64,000 nucleotides of DNA from Mansonella perstans. Its lineage: Eukaryota; Nematoda; Chromadorea; Rhabditida; Onchocercidae. Under the pieces are notes generated by a model. That model had not been told where the DNA came from. It made no database searches and worked only from the letters and a program-made list of their open reading frames with translations. Shown piece after piece: positions 1 to 12,039 of this stretch (its first letter is position 1; each line of letters begins with the position of its first letter). A program made the translations under genes and the position numbers. The stretch covers positions 62,001 through 126,000 of the forward strand of contig JBAMDO010000044.1 in NCBI GenBank assembly GCA_037074765.1, given 5' to 3'.

Positions 1-807
1 CAGCAACTTTAATTTCACTTCAATGATGCTTAAAATTTCCTTGTCATTTCATAAAATAATTCTTGTATTACGGTCAACATTTGTTGCTTTTTTTGAAATT
101 TGATTATCGTCATTAGTGTTAGCATAATTTTCTGTATTTACATATATTTTGTTATCATTGCCTGATATTTCATTATCTCAAAAATCTTCCGATGATTATT
201 TATTTTATCATTTCATATTTGTCAAAAAAAAAGAACAACAAAAATCGATAGGTTAATTAGATAATTATATAATTGAAAATTGAAAAAAAAAATTATAAAA
301 TATCATTATCTGTTTCATCAATAGTAATAATTAATACCTGTTTCATCATTAGTATTAATATAATTTTATGCACATATAAATTTCGTCCTCATGATGATAA
401 AAAAAGAAAAAAAAATATTGATTTAATTTTTATTTTAATATTGATTTAATTTTTATTTTGTGTAATTTATCAATAAAGTGTAAAAATATCGCTGTGTGAT
501 GGGAAGAACAGAAAATGATAAAACGAACGATTGATCAAACAAAACATTTGTGTGCTTTTTTACTACGCAAACAATTATACTTTCCCCTTCTTTTACGGAT
601 CCTTAAATCTTTCTTTTCCCGTATTATTCCGTTCAATCATTCAAATGTATGTGTGTACGTGTGTGTGTTTATATATGTTTGTATGTATGTATGCATTTGT
701 ATATGTGTATGCATGTTTATATGTGTTTTTGTTTATGAAAGTAATGAAAAACTAAAATTGGAATTTAATTGAATTTCAACACAGATAATAATATATGATC
801 GGTAAAA
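1..807. other. AT-rich upstream region of the SLC19 gene
   Basis: No coding exon is recognisable here. The stretch is A/T-rich with many homopolymer runs. From about 646 to 735 there is a degenerate TG/TA tract (mixed TGTATG and GTGTGT units). An AG at 783-784, preceded by a T-rich stretch, lies 23 bases before the ATG at 808 and is a possible trans-splice acceptor. Confidence 0.6.
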
Positions 808-3800
808 ATGTACTGGAAACAAGTGGCATACTTGATATGTTTGTTCGCAATGATCAAGAAATTCCGACCGGCGGCCCCTTTCTTGACACCATTCCTCGTA
901 TCGTCCTATAAAAATTTTACTGATATTGAACTGTACAGTCAAATATATCCATTTTGGACTTATTCTTATTTGGTCGCATTGGTAAGCTATTGAATAATGC
1001 AGTGGATATTTTATTTCATTTTTAGCATGAATTAACTAATTTATTAATTAGCTGTTAGTAATGGTAAAGAATAGGATAAATTGAAAATGAATAATTATGA
1101 TTTGCTAATAAAATTATGCAACAAGTATAATTTAGGTCAGAAGAAAAACCTATGGCTAAAACATTTTTTTAAAAATGCATCACTTATGAAACTGGATTTA
1201 AAAGTAATTTTCCTTATTATATTATTCATATTGAATTATACAAAAAAAAAAATAATTTACTAGAAACTGCTTTGCAGTGGTAAAATATTTCTTTCGAAAT
1301 ATAATAATATGGAACATTGAAATTAGCTAAATCCCATTAATTAGATAAATACTTTACTTAAAATTGATGCAATTAATTTCGTATTAATTTTTGTCATTTT
1401 TTCTCAATTGCCTGTTTTCTTTAATATCAAATACAATATTACAAACTAAATTCATTATTTTACTTCATTTTTCTTTTTCCTTTTTCATCACCAACCAGTG
1501 AAATTAATTTTAAATAATTTTTGAAGTTAGAAAAATATATTAAACTTTGATAATCTTACACTTTCGACTAATTTTATTTTTCAGATACCCATATTTTTCC
1601 TAACTGATATACTACGATACAAGCCAATTGTAGTTCTTGAAGCGATGTCGTATTGCGCTTCTCTTGCAATCATTCTTTGGGGTAATAGAGTATGGCAAAT
1701 GCAATTGATGGAAATTATTTTTGGTTTGTAAATTATTCTCTTGAGGAAAAAAAAATCTCAAATTAAAAAAGAAAAGATAATCTCTAAAATATTTGTATAC
1801 AAGCCGATTGAATTGGCATATCAAAGGATGAATTGCTAAAAATTAGCTAAATTATAAAAATTGATGAATATTAATTTTTTAATCATCAGGATTGTCAACA
1901 GCATCCGATATCGCCTATGTTTCCTATATGTATGCAGCTATTGATAAGAAACATTTCAAACGTATTACTTCATATGTTAAGGCAGCTGCACTATTCGGCA
2001 AATTCTTAGCCTACGGATCCGGTCAGCTGCTTGTTTCAATTCATCTTGTATCATACTTACAATTATATAGGGTAAGTGATTTATTATATTCATATTTTGA
2101 ATTAATTAACTCTGCAAGTATAGTATTAGTTTGGCAAGAAATATTTCTGAAAATCTGTTTGATAATAAATAAATTGAAAAAAAAATTGATTTGATAATAA
2201 ATATTTAAAAAACAAGGCAATAAACTAGCAAACAAATAAATCATTTTTTTTATTTTTTCAATTAAGCAATGTGTAAAGAAACGAAATATTTATAGCAATG
2301 GAATAATTTGCAAATAAGTTAGCAAATTAAAAGTTTAATAAATAGTTGAAGATTTGCTCAGTCATTTAGATTAATTCAATATTTTTATTGGAACAATTAA
2401 AATTTAGATATTATTTGAAATAATGTCTAATTGCCAACTATTTAACACATAATGGTTTGTTTTCATGCAGATCAAAACGTGTGACATTTTTAATTTTTAG
2501 TTTTGAATGATTAAATGAGCCTAATCCAAGTTTTGTTTAATAATTATAATTAAATTCCTTCCTTTGACTTGAAAATCTTTGCTTTGAAATAAAATCGCTT
2601 TTTTTCTCATTTTTTAAAAACAATTTCGCTTTGTTAGATTTCATTTGGTTTTGGTTGCATTACTCTATTGATGGCTTGCTCACTTCCCTCAATATCATCC
2701 AGTGTGATGAAGAATAAAAATTTAAGAGAAGTGGAAAACCGCGACCAAGCAATCGAAATACATGACGAAGAAAGGTTAGCAGTTTAAAACAAATATCGCT
2801 ATTTGTGTCATTTTTTAAAATTTTACCTTCTCATAAATACAAATAATTTTTGTTTCATTTCATAGTAGCTGATTAGTTAATCACAAATGTTCATTGATCA
2901 TACTATTTATCAACGTAAATTTGGATATAGCACAGGGTATCATTAAATGCAATGCATCCAGCAGCTGATCCTGGAATAAAAAGATATTTTCAAGATACTT
3001 GGAGACATTTGATGATTTTCAAAAGTAAAACAACCGTATTAAAATGGTGCCTTTGGTGGGCTTTGGGCTGTTGTGGAAGTTTTCAAGTGAGACATTTTTT
3101 TATGTCTTTTTCTTTTTTTTTTGAAGTTTGTCACATGTTTAATCTTTTGTATGTAAACTTCCATCGAAGCTAACGTCTTATTTTGACTTCAAATAGGTCT
3201 GAAACTGTGCGGTTTAGCTAACTGTTTCACTAAAAATATAATTAGATTTTGCTTAGCAAAGATTTGTGTTTAAAAAAAAAATCATCTTTTTAGTTTTTTT
3301 TAGGTCCAAAATTATGTGCAAAATTTATGGGCTTTATTAAAACAAGATGGTGAGGCATATAATGGTGTTACGGAATGTACCGCCACTTTGATAGGTATGT
3401 AATATGACGAACAACCGATCGATTAATTTTTCAAATCTGACACAATCATTATGCATTTCTCATGTTTTCTTTCGTATTGAAAATATGTTACGTAAATCCT
3501 ATTCAAATTTCAGTACGAGAGTTTTTGAGTGGCAATTCAGCTAATAGATTAGGATATTTAATTGAAATTTTAATATATCAGAATAACTAAAGCCGAAACA
3601 AGAATGAAATTCTTTTAACTAAATCAAAAACATTAAACAGGAGCAGTCGCTTGTTTTTTTGTTCAATACTTAAAAATTGATTGGGCCAAATGTGGTGAAT
3701 TGGTATTATGGATCAATTCAATGATTATTGCCATACTATTAATTGTGATGTCTCAAACGACAAGTATTTTCATTGCTTGTATCCTGTACATTGCTTTTGC

Positions 3801-4688
3801 TACCATTTACCAATTACTTATAACAGCAGCAATGTAAGACAAATACGCTTCACTGATGTTAGAACAATTTAGTCAGATTAACACGTTATCTTTTATTTTC
3901 TCATCCAAGAAGCATCGCTTGCTATCTGATGATAAATGATAAGGCGTATTTTCCGCATTTTATCATAGCCCAGAAAGTTTCAATTCATCAAGCACATATT
4001 TCTTATTGCATTAAGTTTGATTTAAAAAATTCGCTTGCTTAATCATCCTTTTATCTCCCAAATTTTATGTTTAAAATATAAAATTTAAATTGAATTCGGA
4101 GTACTCATTCCAGCGCGAATATTGCTACAGAATTAGCAACAGCAAGTTATGGTTTAGTGTTTGGTTCCAGTACTTTTGTTGCACTTTTTCTGCAAACAAT
4201 ACTAACCCTAATTGTTGTGCATGGACTAGCGCTTGACATACGTACACAGGTTAGCTTTTAATTTTCTTTATTATGAAATTTTTTTTGATGGGGAAAAGTT
4301 TATTGCGTTGTTACGTGAATAATAAAATTGCTGCATAAAAGCACATTGATTAATTTTCGGTTATTATAGCTTTTTTTGGTTTCATTACAAAAATTGTTAA
4401 AGTTTAGAGACTTGATAAAAAATATTAATAGTTTCATTTTTGCTTTGTTTCAATTTCATGTACAAAATTTTCATTCTGATAATAGCATTAGAAGATTTAA
4501 TCCATTTTCGAAACTTAAAAAAATTTTTTTTAAATCAAGAAATGTTTCAGTTCTTCATTTATGGTTGCTATTTCGGTGCGGTATCAGCTATTTTTATTCT
4601 TATGTTAATACGGACGTTAATTGGCAAAGTTTTCATTACTGAATTTACTCCTACAAACCAATCTTCTGAAAAAGATACTCTAACATAA
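808..4688 (+). CDS. SLC19 family folate/thiamine-type vitamin transporter (9 exons)
   Basis: Solute carrier family 19 proteins are 12-helix plasma-membrane carriers for folates or thiamine; nematode members are called folt. Exons: 808-981, 1585-1723, 1890-2071, 2638-2774, 2936-3086, 3304-3394, 3641-3833, 4114-4249, 4551-4688. All junctions are GT-AG, all phases match, and the spliced frame gives 446 aa, usual for the family. Family marks seen: KKFRPAAPFLTPFL near the N-terminus (residues 17-30), GLSTASDIAYVSYMYA after helix 3, the central loop followed by VQNYVQNLW, and YGLVFGSSTFVALFLQT in helices 10-11. The large cytoplasmic loop between helices 6 and 7 is short and charged (exon 4), and the C-terminus is a short hydrophilic tail. 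Sequence alone does not decide between folate and thiamine. Exon boundaries were read by eye, so individual junctions could shift, but the family call is secure. Confidence 0.9.
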
Positions 4689-7600
4689 CCGGTTGTGTCA
4701 TTCTGTTTTCAATATTTGTTCAATTTATTAAGCCATTTGCTTTTACTTTTTTTAAAAATGAAAAAAGCCTGCAAAAGCCAAACTATTATTAATGGTCGAA
4801 ACTGTTTGTTAATTCAATGCGGCATTTTTTTTACATTTATTTTTGTCGGGTAGTGCTGCAACAGAATCATGTACACTATAATCATAGAAATATATCTGTT
4901 ACAACATTGGTTTTAATCAGTTAACTGTTTTTAATTTTATAAAATTTTTAATTTTTTTCCAAAACATCTCCCTGGATTGTGAATTTGATTGCAAAACTGT
5001 TGATGATAGTGCATTTGTCACTGAAACATTCTGCATTATAAAAAAAAAAAGAAAACTTTTTAAAAGCTATCAATTCTTTGTAGGCAGAATGATATGCGAA
5101 TATTTAATCGTGAAGGAAATCTTTTTTAAAAACAAAATACTTTTTTCTTAATTTTTCGTTTCAAAAAAAGAACAATCTAGCAGTTGTCAACAATTACTAT
5201 CGTACAAATAAAATTCGTAAATGTCTTTTTATACCTTTGCCTTTTCTCGTTAAATTTTTTTTTTTTTTTTTTTTGTTTCCTCGTTTTGTTCTTTTTTAAT
5301 TTTTTGCTAATTTTCTGTTTCTTCTTATAAATATCTCGGGAAAAAAATTAGACAAATCATAATGTTATTTATCGTTCATTCCTGTATTATTTGGAAAAAG
5401 TAAAAATTTTGTGACAATTCACATCAATCAAAAGTTCATCAAAGCAATGAATAAAAGTAACTGTTAAAAAAGTTAAATTTTCAGATTTCTCAAGAATAAA
5501 ACTGATTTTGTTTCTCTCTTTTTTCTTAAAATATTTTATGATAATCATTCAATAATCTATGCAATATGCTTTTCTATTCAGGATGAAGCGATATTTTATA
5601 AATGTTCTTTTCATAATAGCAATATTCGTGAAAAAGCAAAGAAAAAATTGTTAATTTTTTTGATTTAATGAAAAATTTGAAAACTAGTTTCGTCGCACAC
5701 CTATTTTTTCATGTTTCGAAAAACAGTCATCAACAGTCACAAGAGTAAAAGCAATGCGAAATAAATCTTTGATTGAATATAATTTTTGCATTTCACGAAA
5801 TTGAAAAATGACTTTTTTCGTTTTCTTTTTTTTTCTATAAATCAGAAGCAATAAAAAAATTTCAGAAATTATTATTAATAAGCAGGCTTTCAAATTACAT
5901 CAATTTGCAGATAACCTAAATGGAAATTATTTCATCATTTGTTATTTTTTAATTTTTTTCACTAAATCAGAAATAATTGCAGTATTTCGATATTTATTAT
6001 TAATTAATGCCGAGAACCAAATTTACGTAAAAATATACTTTTAGAATGTGTGTCTGTTTTTTTAAAAACACAAACAAGATAATTCAAGTATATTTAACAA
6101 TATAATAATGAGCAAATAATCACAAAATTATCAGATACAATATTATCAAAGGCCACATTAAATTGGAACGCAAGTCACATCAGATAATTATTATAAGATT
6201 AATTTAAAAATGAGTTATAGTGAAACAATAAATGATTGTTTTAATTTCCCTCAATATTACCTGGATGTGATGAGTGATTTTTATTTTTTAATTTTTTTCG
6301 ATATTTTCGAAAAAAATGCTGAGCAAATTTCGATTAATTTAATTTCAGTCCCTTAGCTTAAAATAGCTCAACACATTTTTACAAAAGAATGTTGAGAAAG
6401 GTGAGGAATGCATTCGTCAAATGTTTAAGACAACTGCCGTTCATTTAATTATTTCCTTCTTAACATCGAATTACTAATTGCTTTTGACATGGCATTGAAA
6501 TTGCAAAAAATTAATATTAAGTATCTCCTTTCTCAAGCTCATCATCAAATCTAGTTGAAACGACTAAACTTCATCGCTCTGCAAATGAAAATTCGTGACT
6601 GCAAAGTTTTCGCATTCATTTATCAATTCCGGTCACAATTAAAGTATATTGCAATGAACAAAATTAATTATTTTTTTAAAAAGTGGTGAAAAATCTAATT
6701 TGTCTATTTTAAAGTAGTTTTAAAGTTTTTTAAAGTCTTTTCCAGTTGCTATTTTAAAGTTTCACATTTTTTAGTAATAAAAAGGTTTCCATGTTCCACC
6801 CATTTAAATCCTTCCTGTTCAAATTCACATGTATTTCATTTGACTTCTTTTTTCGTTCCAGCCGATCAACTCTTCTTCCTTCTACTATTATTTCGGTTCA
6901 TGGATTGTCTTATCAAGTAAATATTGTTGGTTTCTTCATTTCTTTTCAATATTTTTGGTTATAACTTTTACTATTTATTAATATGAAAAGCATAAAAGAA
7001 TATTTGAACAAATCGATTAAATAAAAAATTTTCCCTTCCCATTTTAGATTTTAAAATTTCAAAAACAGCTTCTGTTACATTCAAACAAAAATGGAATTAA
7101 AATAATGTTATGTATGAAAACATTAATCAATAATGAAATTAAAGTAATGATGGTGAATGTTTTGGAAAGAACGGTTAATCAAAAATGAATGTTTGGTTTT
7201 TTGTCACCAAAACTTTGATTTTCGATAGCTAAAGCCTGTTTGACAAAATTTTACCTTCGGCTAATAAAAACAATTGTCATAGAAAGAATTCCCTTTTCCT
7301 GGATTAGTCCAGTTGAAAGATGATATTCAGCTAGTAACAATAGAGAAATAGAGAGTACCATAATCTTGGCAGTTAAGTACACGAGCATTAAGTTTCAATA
7401 AAATTAATATTTGCTGAGACATAATTTAGGTTTGAGCATTAAATAAACATAAGCGAAAGTACAATAACAAGCATAGTTATTGATTATGATGATAAAAAAA
7501 ATATGATCAAAATGATAAGAAACACCGATGATAATTCATTTAACTGAATTATTGGTGTAAGTCAGTGATAAGTAGTAGTGAATTGTATGCTCGCATACAA

Positions 7601-7780
7601 ATATTAATTGTAGCAAATTACTGCAGCTGCAATTCGAATTGCAAATAATTGCTATTAAGTTCAGTATTTGAAGAAATAAATTCCACAATATTTCGAATGA
7701 TTATGAATTTACATCACATTAAATTTGAACATTTCCCAAGCTACTGCGATAATTTACAATATAAATTGGTATATAGGTAA
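4689..7780. other. Intergenic AT-rich region without recognised genes
   Basis: Only short, low-complexity reading frames occur on either strand. Long A and T runs are frequent (for example a T run near 5258-5273). No gene, RNA or mobile-element signature was recognised. Confidence 0.6.
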
Positions 7781-7784
7781 TTAA

Positions 7785-8140
7785 TTATGTTGTTATCGTG
7801 GATTAGCCTCGCAAACGAAAATTCGGGGAGGAATTAATTTAACATAATAAGCCAATGCGGGATATACAAATAAGCTTGCATAGGGCAGTGGAAGGTTGGG
7901 TGGTATAGGCAATGCACGAGTTATCATCGAAGAAAACGACAGAGATTTATTGGTTCAAATTGATCAGATTATTTGCTTAATTTGTTTTTAAGCTAAATTC
8001 ATTTTCAACTTATTTTTGCTATTGTATATTCATTGCATGCTTTATACTTTTTTCTTACTGATATAAATTACTAATATTGTGTGAGTACAATATTATAACC
8101 CGAATAAACCTCTATCGCCCACAAACGACACGGACTTTTA
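7785..8140 (+). mobile_element. Degenerate LTR end related to the BEL/Pao LTR at 11.5-12.0 kb (opposite orientation)
   Basis: Positions about 8080-8130 read as a diverged copy (most of about 50 bases) of the reverse complement of 11540-11595. The shared core is GTGAGTACA(A/G)TATTATAACCCGAATAAA followed by CTCTATCGCC and ACAAAC. The embedded AATAAA fits an LTR R/U5 region. A second part (7855-7915) resembles 37345-37415. No primer-binding site or gag follows, so this is a solo or truncated LTR. The left limit is approximate. Confidence 0.6.
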
Positions 8141-8595
8141 GCTTCCCCAAAAAAATTTTTCGGGATGCCATCTACAATAATACTGAATGCAAATCCGGCA
8201 AAGATGAAACTAATTGAGGTTCTCATTAAGCTAAAAGTATTTTTGGCAATGTGAAGATATGAAATTAAATGTTAAAATACTGAAAATTTTGGCGAAATAA
8301 TCACTGAAATAACTTTATTCGAAAGCGGACGTTGATTTCGACAGCATTAAAAAAGAAAAATCCAGAAATTATCGATAAAGAAATAATTTTAACACACAAA
8401 GGCACTGCGAACTATAACTTGAATAATAATAAAATGAAAATAAAATATTTCCAATAATTAAAGAAAGTGACCTTGCCGAATATTATGCAACTACAGTCAT
8501 CTACAAAAATGTGGTTCCATTTTTGATTCTGATCTTAATCACAATCACAATTCTGCTGAAACGTCAGCGTCAAAAAAGGCGCTATCCCAATAAAA

Positions 8596-8757
8596 ATGGG
8601 AAACCGAATGGTAGCTGCTTACGTGGCTGCTGACATAGCTGCTGACCTAGCTGAAGAATAAGCAGAAAGAAACCGAATGGCCGAAGGAATAGCAAACGGA
8701 ATCGCAAAACGAATGGCGAACCGAGTGGCGGAAAGAATGGCGAAAAGACTGGGCTAA
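8596..8757 (+). repeat. Degenerate 12-bp tandem repeat with tetrapeptide coding periodicity
   Basis: From about 8670 the DNA repeats with a period of 12, units resembling CGAATGGCGAAA. In one frame this reads as tetrapeptides (RMAE, GIAN, GIAK, RMAN, RVAE, RMAK), ending at a TAA at 8755-8757. The upstream half (from the ATG at 8596) carries a related 12-bp period around GCTGCTGAC (VAAD, IAAD), interrupted by one in-frame TAA near 8659. It is GC-richer than its surroundings. It may be a minisatellite or a decayed coding repeat; no protein family was recognised. Confidence 0.6.
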
Positions 8758-10329
8758 ATTACTGCTTTATGCGCATTCTGCAAAAATAAGTGCGTAAGTA
8801 GATACGAAACATGCCATTAACTGATTTTTCAACCTTAACCTGAAAATAAAAGGTGTAAGACCATAACTGAGGTCTTCTAGAATGAATTTCGACCGAAATA
8901 TGAATTTACATTCATTTTAGTCTTTAGGGAACTCTGATTACTAATTCCCTCTATCTTTTTTTTTCTTACCTTTCTGGCTTTCATTTCTTCCTACTTTTAA
9001 AGAAAAGCTCATTTTTTTAAAATACTTTGTAAATATTTATTAATATTCAACGTTAAAAGTAAGAACAGAATTAAATGAAAAGTTTCACCGGTCGATTTCA
9101 CTTGTCCGAGTTTCTATCGGTTTGGCGTCTAAATAAATCAATAAATTCAAAACGACAATACTATTGCCATTTACAAGAACATGAGTAATAGCACAAATGG
9201 TTCGTGAGGATAAGCAATGAATGATAAATGACGGAGAAAAACTTTAGCAGTGAGTTAAAAAAAAAAGAAAAAAAGAAAACAGACCCTAATTGGAAAATAA
9301 TATCCATTATAAAAGGAGAAGGCGTGATTCAAGAGCGTAATGATGCATGTAAACATAATTATCAAACAAGAAGAAGATCGTTACGCAATAGAAGAGAGAT
9401 AAGCCACTCAAGGTGATGACCTTAAATACACCAAGAAGCATTCTTGGTGTGATCAATTTTATCTGGAAATATCCTTAACAACCGCTGATCTCATGAAGCT
9501 GTTTGAATTACAGTGTTTCACACCGCATATTTCTATTAGTGAAACATTTCGATTGTTTTCATGCCATTTTCATGCTGCGATTTTCATTCGTAGTTCGCAT
9601 TTTCTTCCAACTGGAGAACAACTCGTTCGAAGAGCTCCTTTGCCTTACTTACGCTTTGTGTCTTCAGTGCTATAACTAACTTTCTCATCGACATCCTTCG
9701 TATTAATTTCGAGTTTCCTTCTTGTGCCTGTCCAAATAATTCACCAATTATTTCCAAATATATTACCTATAATGAAAATTTTATTAATTAGAAAAAGGAA
9801 TATTTTGAAAAGAGTGAATTATGTATTCGATATTGTTACAAATTGCAAATTTTAGACAGATAGATAACACAGATAATTGCAAATTTTATTGTTGTCCAGA
9901 TACCAATTGTTAGGGTAGAATGACGTGGGAAATATGTAAGTATTAATATAGCAAATCAAATAGCAGAATCGAAGAATAATATGAAGGAAATAATGATAAT
10001 GAGAAATATGTTCTTAAAGGATGAGTTAAGGGTATTATAAAGTGAAGGATAATAGCAGAAGTGAAAGGTAATATTTGTGTAAGAAACTAATAATAATGAT
10101 GATGATAATGCCAAGCGTACTATAAAAACGAAGATTAAGGATAGCAGTAGAAGTGGATGTAGTGGTTTTTGATGGAGTTAATGGAATTACAGCAGGTTTA
10201 TGCATGTAAATTGTTTACAAGGAATTACTGGGACTTACAAATAAGTAACGGTGTTTATAAGATTAGAGAATCACTAATAAGTCTTATTTACGGGAAATAT
10301 TTCTTTTTTTCTCGAAAACAAAATAATAA
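8758..10329. other. Intergenic region, no recognised gene
   Basis: Short frames only. A 10-bp inverted repeat with a 3-base loop lies at 9428-9450 (ACACCAAGAA, GCA, TTCTTGGTGT). A somewhat GC-richer block at 9490-9740 is open on both strands but resembles nothing recognised; it may be further retroelement debris. Confidence 0.5.
9428..9450. repeat. Perfect 10-bp hairpin
   Basis: ACACCAAGAA and TTCTTGGTGT are exact reverse complements separated by GCA. No T run follows that would suggest a terminator, and no gene ends nearby. Function unknown. Confidence 0.6.
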
Positions 10330-11493
10330 GTCACGTTCTTCGAAGCCATGAAGGATCCTCATTGAAGAAGGTACAAGATCCCCTTGAGCTTCTCCATATC
10401 TGGCCTTCGTCTGATCTTTTCTTATCAGCTGCTGTTTTTGAGTTATCAGCATTTAATTAACTACCGTTTCATTCTTTAACTGTCTATTACTTTGGAACTG
10501 TTGATTTATGGTAGGTCGAGTTGGTTTTTTCTCGAACTTGCTATTTAAGTTATGACATCTTTAAACTTTATTAACCTTGTAAATATTGCCTCAGTTTGCT
10601 TACCAAGATTTATTCTTCAGTCTTGCTCATGGATTTTAATCAGGATATCGTGGCGTTTCTTTCGATAATTACTTGTAGACTCGTATGTTCTAGGTTCTCT
10701 TCTAACTCTTGCAGTTGTCTGAGTAATCTCTCAACTTTTTTCACTATTTTTTTTTCATTCACGATCTTTTTTCTTGACTGAAAAAGGATCGTTGTGGAAT
10801 AGACCTGTTATAGTCTATGAATCATATGTTTTTTCATTAATATTTTGCGAATAAGAATGTAATTCTCTGGCTTGAGTTTATATCCATTAACCTGATTTCA
10901 TTTCTTAAGAAGGAAATATGATAACTGAATCTCTGAATGTCTAAAAGATTCTGGTTGTGTACCGCTGCTTCAAAGCCGTTCCCGAGTGCTCGCCATGTCG
11001 AGGATTTCGAACAATGCTAATTGCAGTTGAAGCAATTTGACTGTCTCTTTGAGCTGTTTGAATAATCGCCGCTCTTTCTTTTTGTGATAATTGGTTGCGA
11101 ACTTCGCTTTTGATTTGAAATTAATTGAAGTTTCTAAACGTCGAATTTTGTCTTCGTCTTATCTTTATTTCTGTTTAGAGTTGCCACTGCTTCCATTTTT
11201 GCTAACCAAGTTCAATATTTCTTTATCATCTTCTATTATTTCTGTGCATTTCTCATTTTCCTTTTTCTGTCACTGAGGAGAGGCCATTTGAATAAAGTTT
11301 TCCCATTTTTCGTTAATGTGTTCTAGTATTCCAAGATGTGCTTCAATTTCTCCTATCACATCTTTGATAGTCTCTTTTTGTACCTCGTGATGCTTGCGCA
11401 ATTGTTCTTGAAGTAACTGTTCATCGGTCCAATTTTTCCCCTTCATTGAGAACTTTAAATAGTTTTCTCTTCGCCGCACTCAGCATCATCATA
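10330..11493 (-). pseudogene. Decayed Pao gag polyprotein
   Basis: Reading starts near 11493 (MLSMMMLSAAKRKLFKV) and shifts frame repeatedly. A later frame, ending with a stop at 11270-11272, gives EQLRKHHEVQKETIKDVIGE, a charged helical segment. Further on, VKLLQLQLALFE at about 11050 and FEAAVHNQNLLDIQRF at about 10970 lie in different frames. Then come ENYILIRKIL, a 'LLRQLQELEENLEHTSLQ' segment near 10710, and a zinc-knuckle-like remnant CTFFNEDPSW near 10355 in which the second Cys is lost. In family terms this is structural (capsid/nucleocapsid) protein. At least three frameshifts and several stops mark it as dead. Confidence 0.75.
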
Positions 11494-11500
11494 GATAACA

Positions 11501-11518
11501 TCCCGGCTCGTGGCACCA
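11501..11518 (-). other. Primer-binding site of the Pao-type element
   Basis: TGGTGCCACGAGCCGGGA on the minus strand begins five bases inside the LTR. Its complement ends in CACCA, as the 3' end of a tRNA does, so it fits the site where a host tRNA primes minus-strand DNA synthesis. The tRNA species was not identified. Confidence 0.7.
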
Positions 11519-11523
11519 AAATT

Positions 11524-12039
11524 TGTCGGAAATCTTTTGTTGTTTGTCGGCGATAGAGATTTATTCGGGTTATAATACTGTACTCACATAGTATTGCTAT
11601 AAATATACAGCAAAGTGCAAACATGCAATAATTGATAGGAAGTAACAAAAATAAGTTATACAAACAAACAGTTTGACTAATTTTAACTAATAAATCCTTG
11701 TTGTTAGGTGATAGTCGATTTTCGCTTTATCGATATCCTTTGTAATGAAGCCGTTTTTTGTTCAGTTCGAGGAATTGTTGCAGGAAAGTATCAAATATAA
11801 CAGGATAAAAAAGGGATAATGTAGCCAGTAATCGAAGTCATGGCGGATGATAACAGAGGACTTTCTAATGGGTGTTTGATTGTGAAAAGCTGCCTGTACA
11901 GGATTTCCATATACATTTATTCAGGAGTAGAGGTTTGATAAGCTTCCTCGGCTTATCATGAAGTGTGAGCTGGTCCTTGCATGGTCTTCATAATCAAGCA
12001 ACTTTGTCCACAGACGTGAACAGGTATCCCTCTGTGACA
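11524..12039 (-). repeat. 5' long terminal repeat of the Pao-type element (516 bp)
   Basis: The LTR is bounded by the short terminal inverted repeat TGTC...GACA expected of LTRs. It contains an AATAAA within CCCGAATAAATCTC about 50 bases before its 3' end, consistent with the polyadenylation signal of the R region. The outer boundary (12039) is inferred from the TGTC motif because no second LTR is present for comparison. Confidence 0.65.

Larger units (their letters stand above)
10330..12039 (-). mobile_element. Truncated BEL/Pao-type LTR retrotransposon: 5' LTR, PBS and broken gag
   Basis: Read on the minus strand, an LTR beginning TGTCACAG (12039) and ending TCCGACA (11524) is followed after five bases by a tRNA-like primer-binding site and then by gag-like coding sequence. 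The gag part carries marks of Pao gag polyproteins: a helical N-terminal part, a 'KL-QLQLALF' core motif, 'FEAAVHNQNLLDIQRF', 'ENYILIRKIL', and a remnant of the CCHC zinc knuckle at about 10335-10378. Pol and the 3' LTR are absent, so the insertion is truncated. Frameshifts and stops show it is inactive. The closest relative in the window is the LTR end near 8.1 kb, which lies in the opposite orientation and so is not its partner LTR. Confidence 0.8.
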
